A stretch of 64,000 bases of DNA from Ruminiclostridium cellobioparum subsp. termitidis CT1112 (GTDB lineage: Bacteria; Bacillota; Clostridia; Acetivibrionales; DSM-1351). Under the pieces are notes generated by a model. It worked only from the letters and a program-made list of their open reading frames with translations, did not search any database and had not been told where the DNA came from. Location of the stretch: positions 248,001 to 312,000 of the forward strand of contig NZ_AORV01000026.1 of the NCBI RefSeq assembly GCF_000350485.1, written 5' to 3'. Shown here piece by piece: positions 56,101-62,568 of the stretch. A program made the translations under genes and the position numbers. Positions within the stretch are counted from its first letter, which is position 1. Each line of letters opens with the position of its first letter.

Positions 56101-57052
56101 CATTTCTTTTAAGCCCATAGACCGACATACTATCCAGAAATTCATTGCATAAATCCAAAGAAATGGGTTCTGCTCCGTTATAGATTAACCTGACATTTGA
56201 TAAATCCCAGTTTATTTTATCGTCAGCATGATAGAATTTAAGAAAATGCTTGTATCCAAAGTTGGGAGAATAAAGGATTGTTACCTTATGTTCACTGGCC
56301 TTCTGAATCCATAAGGAAGGATGTCTTATAAAAAGAGCTGTATTGATGTTGTATTGGTTCATACATGCCAGCATACCCTTTATATGAGTACCGATCAGCC
56401 CCATATCATGCGTGAGCGGCATCCAGTTTAATCCGATATCATTGGGTTCAATATGATCCCATTGAATAACGGCATTGAGGTCTACCAGTACATTTTCATG
56501 GGTAATCACAACACCTTTCGGATCCCCTGTAGAACCTGATGAGAACTGAATAAACGCAATATTATTGGATTGAGAAAGATAAATATCTCCATCATTCTCG
56601 GTTTGTATAACCTCTTCCACAAAAACTGCACTTCTTTTTATACACTCTATTTTATCACTTATATTGTTTTTTTCCGCATACGCACACAGCTTTTCAAAAA
56701 AGTCGGCTGTCACTATGATTTTGGGATTATTTAATACGTCCCAGATTTTAAACAATTTCATTTTATGCTCATCGTTATTTCCCGTTGTGATGGGCACAGG
56801 AATCATCCCTCCAAGAATACATGCCCAGAAAGAGTAAATAAACCTTTCATTGTCATCAATTTGGAAGATAACCTCATCGCCCTTTTTATATCCGAACTTT
56901 TGGAAGTGATATAAAAGTTTTAGAGATGTATGATATAGTTCTTTATAGGAAATGTATTTCTCCTGGGTGTCACCCAGTATAAATGTGATCCCCTTTTGTT
57001 CCTCATTTTTTCTGGAAATGAACAATTCGGTTAATGTTTTATAGTTGTTCAT
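47177..57052 (-). CDS. Loading hybrid: FAAL-ACP-C-A(Gly)-PCP-KS-KR-DH-ACP
   Basis: 3291 residues. FAAL 1-560 (FSSGSTGDPKG near 174; MPLTHDMGLIGTHIKG typical of fatty-acyl-AMP ligases). ACP at 580-655 (FFALGGNSLHI). C 670-1100 (IHHIIFDGWS near 807). A 1130-1630 with specificity residues DILQLGVIWK, nearly the Gly code DILQLGLIWK. PCP near 1669. KS 1735-2160 (QTACSSSLVAV near 1903). Linker with no AT. KR 2370-2760 (YLITGGLGGIG; LDYSAANAFLDAF). DH about 2760-3030 with LSEHLVLGIPTIAG (motif Pro replaced by Ala) and HPAMLDMATG. ACP near 3209 (FFALGGDSLLL). The C-terminus is a basic helix (QLELMKQRRQRMQTRKG). Likely role: activate a fatty acid, attach it to Gly and extend by one reduced, perhaps dehydrated, C2 unit. 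Confidence 0.93.
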   Translation of the reverse strand: MNNYKTLTELFISRKNEEQKGITFILGDTQEKYISYKELYHTSLKLLYHFQKFGYKKGDEVIFQIDDNERFIYSFWACILGGMIPVPITTGNNDEHKMKLFKIWDVLNNPKIIVTADFFEKLCAYAEKNNISDKIECIKRSAVFVEEVIQTENDGDIYLSQSNNIAFIQFSSGSTGDPKGVVITHENVLVDLNAVIQWDHIEPNDIGLNWMPLTHDMGLIGTHIKGMLACMNQYNINTALFIRHPSLWIQKASEHKVTILYSPNFGYKHFLKFYHADDKINWDLSNVRLIYNGAEPISLDLCNEFLDSMSVYGLKRNAMHPVYGLAEGTIAVAFPEPGEDFRFHVLNRNHLKVGETIAETSKEDKDAVIFMDEGYPIYNCYVRICDEENHDIGENKIGYVHISGGNVTSGYYNNKKATEQTITQDGWLNTGDLGFMKEKRLIITGRAKDVIFASGQNYYSHDIERIGEGVEGVELGKIVAVGVFNENRKGDDLVLFVLHKQKLENFIPIVNSLKRVVSEKIGIEVAHVIQVKNIPKTTSGKVQRYKLRDSYMRGEFDLVKHEIERLLQENFEKREYVQPNSNTEKKLAQIWSEVLNIKQIGICDDFFALGGNSLHITQIVSRIRDSFEFELEQGEIFENSDIEHLAKKVELSLKNQQGRVELIKSTSAGKNRLPLSFAQQRLWFLDRLNSESPQYNLYTGLVLKGSLKKEVILKSFNALIKRHQILQVSFTEENGQPAQVLNKDAQMPMEYVNLFDTSANEKELKASDIAKEWVSKPFDLEKAPLLRGMLIQMDEEEHILVLAIHHIIFDGWSFGILLKELNFYYEAFLNHKAEDLPLPGIQYADFAQWQIEKLKGGSLKKQIEYWKQKLSGKLPVLDLPLDKQRPPVQTYHGAKFTCTISGELVNKLQLYTGKENATLFMVLLAAFKLMLYRYSGQLDIVVGSPIANRNRKDLEDLIGFFTNNIVLRTTFSSEINFSEFLRLIKKVTLEAYKNQDVPFEKLVEELHTERDMSRNPLFQVLFSLQNSPLPHMEFSELSVSKKDLDAGYARFDLAVDIREAGEGMIVDFEYNTELFNEDTIIRMAGHYKQLLKNILKNPKASLDDFEMLTIEEKDTLINRWNDTKEDYFSKGQSWVELFTKQAEETPQALAVVCEKQHLTYRELDIESNRLAHYLISNGVGAESIVGIYMERSVNMLVGLLGIHKAGGAYLPMDPVFPGERLAFMLEDAKVNIILSESKLAETLPQNDAKVICLDAEKDTISQFSAEKPDRNYEGHHLAYLIYTSGSTGNPKGVQIEQHTLINFLISMEIKTGICAKDALLAVTTLSFDIAGLEMYLPLICGAKVVIAKRDEVIDGSALMEIINQQDVTIMQATPATWRLLIEAGWNGNQDLTVLCGGEALPRDLANQLLDRCQTLLNVYGPTETTIWSTLERIDSKDGDIYIGKPIANTQVYVVDRAMNPVPVGILGELLIGGDGLARGYLNLPELTREKFIPDIFSGKKGARLYRTGDLVRFTRDGNMEFVGRMDNQVKIRGFRIELGEIETLLNLDPSIKECVVVAKEVIAGEKTLIAYIIPVSEQAEETLSSENLRKSLKEKLPDYMIPSSFIFLNSFPMTPNGKIDRKALPMPENIRPQLSTRYTAPSNKTEDSITRIWQEVLHLERIGVNDNFFDMGGHSLLLAQVRSKISNAIHKEVSIMDLFRYPTISTLARFLQTGNQPELKGNSNGRISGEKKDTDIAIIGLSGRFPGAANIQEFWDNLCNGVECISSFTDEQVLEEGVDPELLKKSGYVKSWGILNDVDKFDANFFGYNPREAEVLDPQQRIFLEECWKALETAGYDSERYQGKIGVYASVGMNHYIQNIKESRGSQGLASDYQIMISNDKDFLATRVAYKMNLEGPGITVQTACSSSLVAVHLACQSLFNGECDMALAGGVSIRLPQKSGYLYQEGMILSPDGHCRAFDEQAKGTVGGNGTGVVVMKRLQEAIADGDDISAVIKGTAINNDGALKIGYTAPRIDGQAGVIAEAQLKAGVEPETITYIEAHGTGTPLGDPIEIEALTQVFNQRTDKKGFCAIGSVKTNIGHLDAAAGVTGLIKTVLSLRNKKIPQSLNFKKPNPKIHFKESPFYVNESLTEWKNSQGPLRAGISSFGIGGTNAHAVLEEAPVVYSDINNHSEVLLVFSARSSQALERMITNFANFLKANKEINLADMAYTLQVGRREFEFRRFVVCISVENAIELLEKNINDAKAADAGALTIEEPAEYSLEQLGNLWTMGNKINWSNLYKEEKRKRVALPNYPFDGQSYWVKKDKTVDAVKSHKNEAKRAELSEWFYTPVWKQSLKNGVYPNTKDGTGKEVLLVLTEKNIFAHAFINRLIKEYTDTFVAVKGEQFNKTGSNQYAINIDDYQDYERLLRELSAMGKTPAKVINLLGLTEYTNPGAAEQSIQCGKSLFYSMMLLAQAIGRCGMTTHVQIKVITNNSQRVFNEGPLYPEKALHLGACRVIPREYPNIRCSSIDCILPEADSLEAQEDLIEQLITEVTIQTEEGIVAYRGLNRWTQEFEKMELGKAANPSIKIKENGVYLITGGLGGIGLVLAEYLAQEAKAKLVLAGRSEFPDVELWEQWITTHHKKDTISRKIKKLKQLLAMGAEIYVCRTDIADLEQVRSLREKTINRYGAIDGVIHAAGNPGGGMIQLKKKGHAEQVLLPKVQGTQFLYKTMKEDNLDFMIFCSSLNAITGGFGQLDYSAANAFLDAFAQAHDSRRGTRMVSIDWDRWPGVGMAAGTGLGTDSEEEIHPLLGKCILEQPEKVIYSQELSPEKDWILSEHLVLGIPTIAGTAYLEMARAAFEDTTGETNIQISDVLFLSPMAVRQGEKRKVYTLLNKNGEAYDFRIISQESGAQEDKENWLEHARGKISCPSGLESQIFNIRELMEKCSGKTVYSSEEQQKLSEEFISFGNRWRNLKKFSHGETEGFVELGLAEEYVSELHSHKIHPAMLDMATGAVRLAAGGNYLPFSYEKIEIKEPMSEKIYGYIRFKNGCHSSQEIITCDIDILGENGKQIIGIKNFSMKLIGEAAAATIKNRTSVGLQQQSETAFISKLAEQGLRSRSGILHEGILPAEGQEAFGSILHGCFRPQIIVSTKDIIAAIEQANYFEQSGIKDTLEEAAASKERHPRPELENEYVPPKSDTEKKLAELWQDVLGIDKVGILDDFFALGGDSLLLIQFHTKLKEKFETDIAVVDLYKYNTVASLDGYLKNDNTEESQPVFEEVNSRVNKQLELMKQRRQRMQTRKGVEFGE

Positions 57053-57115
57053 TTGCTCCCCCCTAATTAAAACATAGTCATCTTTTTTATTCAGTGTAAG
57101 TTGACAATCTTGTTA

Positions 57116-58414
57116 TCAGGAAACTGTTATTTTCTCAAAAACCGGATTTCCGGGATTCTTTCTTATATTCTTTGGCCGGAAAAATACTTCAAGCTTCAAA
57201 GTGTCCGGTTGGAAAATAACCATTTGGAGAGTCATTTTATTATATACATCTCCACTTTCTGAAAATGTTCCGGGTGAACCATCAGCATAGCAGGCAACCT
57301 CTTTTAGTTCTTCAAAGGATACGGTTGACCCCTTATTCTGCAGTTGTTTTTTAATATTATTCCATCTTTTTGTATTGTACTTGTTGCTGCTGTGGTTATC
57401 ATGATTACCATAAAGAATAAAGGAATTGACCGAGGCAATGGAATTCTTAATTCCCCATGAAACATTGTTATTTAATTTGGAATCTTCTGTTCTTATGGCA
57501 CGTTTGACCTTATGTCCATTTGTTCCGTTTCCGCTGAAATTGTTTTCTAAAATGATGCTGGTATCCGGATCTGAAAAACCAATATTGTGATTAAAGGAAT
57601 AGAGTTTTGTCGGGTCCTGCATAAATTCTGCCGCTTCTTTCATGGTTTTTGTATTTTCCAAGGCAAAACGAAGGTCTAACGGATAGGATCTTCGCCCCTC
57701 TGAAGAGTAAGGAGCATTTGTTCCTGAATCAAGAATTCCTGCAAAAACTTTATGGTCGTTAAATCCTGTTAGTATGCCCATGTATCCCAGATAGCCGATG
57801 GAATATACTTTTTTATCCGTGTATTTATAAGTAATGAAGGCCTGGATCTTTGGAAGTTGGTTTACACTCCCTCCGTACCAGTCAAGATTTCTGGCAACCA
57901 TATTCCTATGATCGTCAGAACGGTCACCATATACAGAAATATAACTGCATTGAGTGCCCCGGACTGCATCGGTAAAAAGGTTAAAAAGAAAGAACTCATC
58001 TTTTGAGATTTTATTATCTTTAAACTTATTTTGGCTTCCCCCCGAAAAAACCGAAGCCATACCTTCGATTTCTTCTGCATACTCCTTGTTTACCTGGGGC
58101 TTGATATCCTCTACTCTGTACATTGCATATTTATTTTCATAGCTTGTGAGATTCTCTCCTATGTACGAATCAACCAGAGATTCATAATTGGGCACCACTT
58201 TTAAAATCCCTTTTGCATAAGCTTCACCTAACTGTTTATGTGTCAACCCACAGGTAAAATCAATCTCAACATTATAGTAATTTCCTTTATTTACTATACT
58301 GACTCCTTCCGCCTGAAAACTTGCGTCCCCGGCTATTGCAGGTATCTCTTCGCCGCACCCTGCCTGAAACAATAATAATAATATCAAACAACCTGCCAAT
58401 AAGTACTTTCGCAT
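57116..58414 (-). CDS. Lipoprotein Ntn-hydrolase, C45 acyltransferase/amidase type
   Basis: About 430 residues. Signal peptide and lipobox (LLLFQAGCGEE) place it on the outer face of the membrane. The core resembles the C45 family (acyl-CoA:isopenicillin N acyltransferase-like): FTCGLTHKQLGEAYAKGI, EIEGMASVF, the candidate autocatalytic Cys in RGTQCSYISVYG (near 155), then ARNLDWYGG and GILTGFNDHKVFAGILDSG. These enzymes self-cleave to free an N-terminal nucleophile and split or make amides. Start at 58414 preferred for AAAGGGGC. It lies between the exporter and the FAAL-headed synthetase. An extracellular deacylase removing the starter fatty acid fits this position, as PvdQ does for pyoverdine; this is inference. 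Confidence 0.78.
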   Translation of the reverse strand: MRKYLLAGCLILLLLFQAGCGEEIPAIAGDASFQAEGVSIVNKGNYYNVEIDFTCGLTHKQLGEAYAKGILKVVPNYESLVDSYIGENLTSYENKYAMYRVEDIKPQVNKEYAEEIEGMASVFSGGSQNKFKDNKISKDEFFLFNLFTDAVRGTQCSYISVYGDRSDDHRNMVARNLDWYGGSVNQLPKIQAFITYKYTDKKVYSIGYLGYMGILTGFNDHKVFAGILDSGTNAPYSSEGRRSYPLDLRFALENTKTMKEAAEFMQDPTKLYSFNHNIGFSDPDTSIILENNFSGNGTNGHKVKRAIRTEDSKLNNNVSWGIKNSIASVNSFILYGNHDNHSSNKYNTKRWNNIKKQLQNKGSTVSFEELKEVACYADGSPGTFSESGDVYNKMTLQMVIFQPDTLKLEVFFRPKNIRKNPGNPVFEKITVS

Positions 58415-58468
58415 TTTTACTGCCCCTTTATTTAAATTTATCACACGAATTGTCTTCGAAACTTCGTT

Positions 58469-60436
58469 TTAAGCACCTACAGTCAGGTTCACTTTATACT
58501 CCAATATTTGTCCCGTTTCCATCTTGATATGCTTGTCCGCATCATCAAAGTAACTGTCATCATGGGTTATGGCGATGATTGTTTTGCCACGAGCTTTTAG
58601 TTCGGGCAGCAGTACTTTATAGAAGAACTTTCTAAATTCAGGATCTTGGTCGGCCGCCCATTCGTCAAATAGATAAGCCGGCCGTTCTTCCAAATAACTT
58701 ACTAATAATGCCAATCTTTTTCTTTGCCCCGTTGAAAGTTTGGTACTGCTGAACAAACCATCCTTGACCTGTACTTTGTCATCAATTCTGAGTACTTTGA
58801 GATACTTCCGAATTTCTTCTGTTTTGGACTGGTAGTCAATTCCATACATTTTATCAAATAGATAATAGTCCCCGAAAATTGCGGAAAAGTAGCTCCCTAA
58901 AGTTTCCTGATCGGCTTTTTCCCCATTAATGGAAATTTCACCTTCATCAGGGGTGTATAAGCCGGTTATCAGCTTTGCCAATGTGGATTTCCCGCTTCCG
59001 TTTCCTCCAGAAATAAAAATGATTTCTCCTGACTTAAAATCACAATTGATAGGCCCCACTCTGAACTTTTCACCGTTCTCATTTTTATATTGGAACACAA
59101 CGTCTTTTACTTTAATGTCAAATTTACTGTTTTGTACCTTGTGGTCTGCTTTCTTTTCATTGCTCTCAATGCATGAAATATCCTTAATAAACTGATTGAT
59201 TCTTCTCCAGCTGACCAAAACACGCATTACGCCGGGGACCAGAAAAATTTCCTGATTGACAATACCTCCCATATACAGGTATACCAGGACATAGTTTCGA
59301 AGTGTATTATTTTGCAGATTAGGGAAAAGCAATGGGAAAATAAAAACTACTATGCCTACTACACCAATATAGAGAATCTCACCCAGTATGGATACGCCGA
59401 CAAAATCAAATTCAGCTTGTACCCGTGTATCCCTATAGTCTTCACAGCTCTTCTTAATATCGTTGGTAAACTCTTTTCCTTTTCTTTTATTTATGTACAA
59501 TTCCTTAAAACCTTTTAGCATATCATTGATGTACTTAAAAAACGTATTTTGAATATCTCTGTTTTTCTCAAACATCTTTTCTGCATTCTTGCTGGCAATT
59601 AAAAATGCCCCAACGGCACCGCAGATAACCAGGACAGAAATCACCATACCAAGAAAATTAATCGTTGCCAGGTAGATGAAACAGGTAACAAGGGTGATAA
59701 CTCCAGTTAATCCATTCACAAAGGCATTAACAAAACCGCTAACATTCTCGGTATCATTGTTCAGTGCTGCATGTATATTTCCATCTTCCAGTGCTTCAAA
59801 TTTATCATAGGGTGCCTGCATCAATTTATTGATGATTTGTATCCTCTTGTCATATACAACTTCACTGGTAATTACAATTAATTTCTTTCTGACAACCATA
59901 GCACTGACAGTAAAGAGTGCAATACCAAGGATATAGAATAAGTATAAACCACTTTCAACCCCTGCTCTTCTGCTTTCATCATTCATTACTCTGCTTAGGG
60001 CCGCATTGATAACAAATATGACCATGGAATTACCTATTCCACTTAAAATACTGAGGACGACAATCATAAAATACGGTTTATCACCCTTTTTAACAAAGAA
60101 ATAAGAAAGCATATAATATAAAAAGAACATAGGTATAACAACTATCAGGCACTTTACTGCATTCATCAAGGAAGACGGTCCGAATTCATCAATCAATGCC
60201 CATGTGGAATTGTACAGTGCGTAGGGTGCCTTATACAAACAATAACCAATGCCTCCTAAAAGCACGAAAGAAAACAGAAGTATTTCGATACCTTTGACAC
60301 CATTTCCTTGAAATGTCCGCTTTTTCGTAAAGATTTCTTTAAATAAAACGAACAGGTAATATGTTGTAACCAACACAAATATGGTTGAAACCAACATCAT
60401 TGTAAATCCTAACCCATTGTCAAACACTGCATCCAC
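58469..60436 (-). CDS. SyrD/PvdE-type peptide-exporting ABC transporter
   Basis: A 655-residue fused membrane-ATPase exporter. There are seven or more membrane stretches, the first three (about 8-31, 48-69, 91-115) preceding the usual exporter core, then an ATPase with Walker A FISGGNGSGKSTLAKL, the signature LSTGQRKRLALL (STGQ instead of SGGQ, as in the cyclic-peptide transporter family) and Walker B RPAYLFDEWAADQD. Members export nonribosomal peptides such as syringomycin and pyoverdine precursors. It is the first gene of the 39.7-kb operon; the 150 bases upstream should hold the promoter, but I cannot assign one. GAAAGGGTGG lies just before the ATG, at short spacing. Confidence 0.9.
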   Translation of the reverse strand: MDAVFDNGLGFTMMLVSTIFVLVTTYYLFVLFKEIFTKKRTFQGNGVKGIEILLFSFVLLGGIGYCLYKAPYALYNSTWALIDEFGPSSLMNAVKCLIVVIPMFFLYYMLSYFFVKKGDKPYFMIVVLSILSGIGNSMVIFVINAALSRVMNDESRRAGVESGLYLFYILGIALFTVSAMVVRKKLIVITSEVVYDKRIQIINKLMQAPYDKFEALEDGNIHAALNNDTENVSGFVNAFVNGLTGVITLVTCFIYLATINFLGMVISVLVICGAVGAFLIASKNAEKMFEKNRDIQNTFFKYINDMLKGFKELYINKRKGKEFTNDIKKSCEDYRDTRVQAEFDFVGVSILGEILYIGVVGIVVFIFPLLFPNLQNNTLRNYVLVYLYMGGIVNQEIFLVPGVMRVLVSWRRINQFIKDISCIESNEKKADHKVQNSKFDIKVKDVVFQYKNENGEKFRVGPINCDFKSGEIIFISGGNGSGKSTLAKLITGLYTPDEGEISINGEKADQETLGSYFSAIFGDYYLFDKMYGIDYQSKTEEIRKYLKVLRIDDKVQVKDGLFSSTKLSTGQRKRLALLVSYLEERPAYLFDEWAADQDPEFRKFFYKVLLPELKARGKTIIAITHDDSYFDDADKHIKMETGQILEYKVNLTVGA

Positions 60437-60587
60437 CCTTTCAAAAATTTATATCTGCACTGTATTCACTCTGCTATCTGACATCGCCGATACATGGTTA
60501 CAAATAATGTCCATTTCCGTCTGGTGATTTATTAGTTATAATAAAAAAGCAACACAAAATAACGTAATGCTACATCTCAACCCATAA

Positions 60588-60782
60588 TCACTGATCAAAA
60601 CCTAAATTAAGGTTGCTCACAAAACTTATTACTGAAGGATTTATTTCAAGAGTAAGAAAATTTGTATATTCCAGAGATGAAAATAACCTTACAATTCTTT
60701 TCAGTTTTTTACTGTATACCTCATAACAGTTATTTCCATAGTGAGTTGCTCTAGCCATATCAATTGGTTTATCAAAATTCAT
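60588..60782 (-). pseudogene. TnsA-like endonuclease, N-terminal fragment
   Basis: The start at 60782 has AAAGGTG six bases before it. The 64 residues contain YEVYSKKLKRIVRLFSSLEY and FLTLEINPSVISFV, which follow the N-terminal pattern of TnsA (YS-K-R-LLS-LE-FL-LE-SV), the strand-cleaving subunit of Tn7-like transposases. The frame stops where TnsA would continue with the EQ segment and catalytic residues, so the gene is truncated. It adjoins a set of spaced direct repeats, as tnsA does in Tn7. No tnsB, tnsC or tniQ follow. The match is by eye. Confidence 0.5.
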
Positions 60783-60815
60783 AATATTCACCTTTATATA
60801 TGACATATTTTTTAC

Positions 60816-60940
60816 TAAAATTACTTTAAATTTTATATTTTTCCAAAGCCACTTTAAATTCTACTTTTATTAAATCACTTTAAATTCTATTTTTTACTAA
60901 AATCACTTTAAATTCTACTTTTTACTTGTTCTACTTTAAT
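60816..60940. repeat. Spaced direct repeats, candidate TnsB-type binding sites
   Basis: ACTTTAAATTCTACTTTT-like units start at about 60823, 60851, 60877 and 60905, with a shorter fifth copy near 60933. Spacing is 26-28 bases. An inverted relative (TTAAAGTGG) lies at 60975. Multiple spaced sites beside tnsA are the arrangement of a Tn7-like transposon end. Confidence 0.55.
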
Positions 60941-60976
60941 CTTCCAATTAATTCTAACATAAGCTATAAAATAGTT

Positions 60977-61025
60977 AAAGTGGTTTTGGTAAAATCTTTT
61001 TACAAATACTACCGAAAACCACTTT
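60977..61025. repeat. Inverted repeat (hairpin) beside the direct repeats
   Basis: AAAGTGGTTTTGGTA (60977-60991) is mirrored by TACCGAAAACCACTTT (61010-61025): 11 perfect pairs, a one-base bulge, then four more pairs. No T run on either strand fits termination well. Confidence 0.5.
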
Positions 61026-61030
61026 ATTTT

Positions 61031-61100
61031 ACCTTATTCTACCTTATTTTTGACTATTTTTCCTTATTTTACCTCATTTTTCCTTATTTTTCCTTACTTT
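61031..61100. repeat. Degenerate 10-bp tandem repeat
   Basis: About seven units of TCCTTATTTT/ACCTTATTTT with exactly 10-base period, one helical turn, keep T tracts in phase. Such phased T tracts are expected to bend DNA. It lies between the transposon-end-like repeats and the next gene. Confidence 0.55.
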
Positions 61101-61188
61101 ATTGTTTATGTTATACTTTTTACAACCTATGCGGGTAATTTCATCAAAGAATCTATTACTGTCCATTTCCTATTCCTCCTTTACATTT

Positions 61189-61365
61189 TTAAAATAAAAA
61201 CTGTATCTCATCTTTTGAAATACAGTTCTGCGTTCTATTTGGTGAAAATTCAACTGTGGCTTCACTTGTGATCTCTCCGTTCTTAAACCGGGAAATGCCC
61301 CGGAAATAAGGAAAGTGGCTGCACATCAATGCAACCGCTAATGCAAATTGAATATTCATTTGCAT
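61189..61365 (-). other. Possible small ORF or gene tail (58 codons)
   Basis: An open frame ends at 61189 with protein-like sequence (HFPYFRGISRFKNGEITSEA). It has no ribosome site, and an in-frame stop lies just upstream of the first ATG. It may be the C-terminal scrap of a lost gene. The rest of 61366-61586 shows nothing I can support. Confidence 0.2.
61190..61227 (-). terminator. Possible terminator downstream of the hydrolase gene
   Basis: On the minus strand an 8-bp stem AACTGTAT/ATACAGTT is followed by TTTTATTTT. It lies 360 bases after the alpha/beta hydrolase stop. Confidence 0.45.
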
Positions 61366-61586
61366 GTTTATGTGTTTGATTTATTATCATTAATAATCTT
61401 ATGGAATTTAACTTTTTCATACCCATACTGTCATATCACAAATCATTCTATGGTATCAAATCCAGTGTATCGCGTCGCATGCTTTACGGAACCTCTCTTG
61501 TGGGTTTGACTAAACGAATGAGTATTTGATATGAAAAAGCCGTTAATTTATATAGGACTTGTTCGCATTATTTGTACTATAAAAAA

Positions 61587-62525
61587 CTATTTATGCATTA
61601 GGAAATTGAGTTCATAAACAGCTTCCATTACCCTATGCGGATGACATTGAGGAATCATATGCCCAATATGAGGTATTACTATCAATTTAGATTCAGGTAT
61701 ATCCCTGTTCAACCTGTGTGCCTGCTCTACAACTCCAAACGGATCTTTCTCTCCCACTACAATAACCATTGGAACTTTGATCTGTTTATACCTGCAATGG
61801 ATTTCTTCTGCTGCCGGAGCAAATGCCAATACATCTTCTCTGTTTGCTTTGAATTGGCCCGGTCTAAGCCAAAATAAGAAGGTGTCTTCTCTATAAGCCG
61901 GAGAAATCGGATCAGGATTGAAAGTAGCCTTCAGCATACCTTCAGCCATAATTTTGCCCAGCGGAAAGAGTAAGGTATTGAGAATGAAATCACCTATAAT
62001 CGGAATGCTGATAATCGTTGATATTGCATCTCCATTTGCTGCAGGATATCCTTCCTTATATGCAGCTGCCGATAGTGTTATAATGCCTGAAATCTCATCT
62101 GGATACAGTAATGCATATGCAAGAATCATGGTTCCACTCCAGGAATGTCCGGCTATAATTGGTTTTTGAACATCTAACTGAGTCAGTGCATCATGTATTA
62201 GTACAGCTTGCTCAATAGGTGTCATTTTCTTGTCTTTATATCTTTGGCTATACCCATACCCCGGGCGGTCAAATGAAATAGCATGATATCCCTGGGCAGC
62301 AGCCAAATCTATCACCTTTTCAAAATCATTACCTGTCAAAATGCCGCCATGTATAAAAACCAAAGGTTTTCCATCACCTTTGCTAATATAATGCAGCTTT
62401 ATATCACCAACATTTACAAAATTCCCTTTGGGTGGAAACAGCAATACTTTTTTAAACTTATGCTGATTGTAAAAATATAATGTAGCCACTAAAATAATGA
62501 TGACGCTTACAACAGTAATCAACAT
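61587..62525 (-). CDS. Alpha/beta hydrolase
   Basis: 312 residues with an N-terminal membrane anchor (VVSVIIILVATLYFY). The hydrolase core has PLVFIHGGILTG (oxyanion region), the nucleophile elbow IAGHSWSGTMILA, the acid in VIVVGEKDPFG and His in VIPHIGHMIPQ. AAAGGAGGAG precedes the ATG. It lies 43 bases after the TetR gene on the same strand, so it is probably regulated by it. It could be an esterase or detoxifying hydrolase; the substrate is unknown. Confidence 0.88.
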   Translation of the reverse strand: MLITVVSVIIILVATLYFYNQHKFKKVLLFPPKGNFVNVGDIKLHYISKGDGKPLVFIHGGILTGNDFEKVIDLAAAQGYHAISFDRPGYGYSQRYKDKKMTPIEQAVLIHDALTQLDVQKPIIAGHSWSGTMILAYALLYPDEISGIITLSAAAYKEGYPAANGDAISTIISIPIIGDFILNTLLFPLGKIMAEGMLKATFNPDPISPAYREDTFLFWLRPGQFKANREDVLAFAPAAEEIHCRYKQIKVPMVIVVGEKDPFGVVEQAHRLNRDIPESKLIVIPHIGHMIPQCHPHRVMEAVYELNFLMHK

Positions 62526-62568
62526 TTTACTCCTCCTTTCTATTCACCATCTTGTCAGTAGATTTTTT

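Noticed and set aside
20780-60436. Closthioamide-type polythioamide cluster
   Set aside because: Beta-alanine supply and Cys-protease-like enzymes are suggestive, but no thioamide-forming adenine-nucleotide-hydrolase gene is seen and canonical NRPS/PKS modules dominate.
61031-61100. CRISPR-like array
   Set aside because: Units are 10 bases with no spacers and no cas genes nearby.
61240-61330. Cobalamin-type riboswitch (GGTGAAAATTC near 61240, GTGGC nearby)
   Set aside because: The order and spacing of conserved blocks do not match, the B12-box is not recognisable, and no suitable gene follows.
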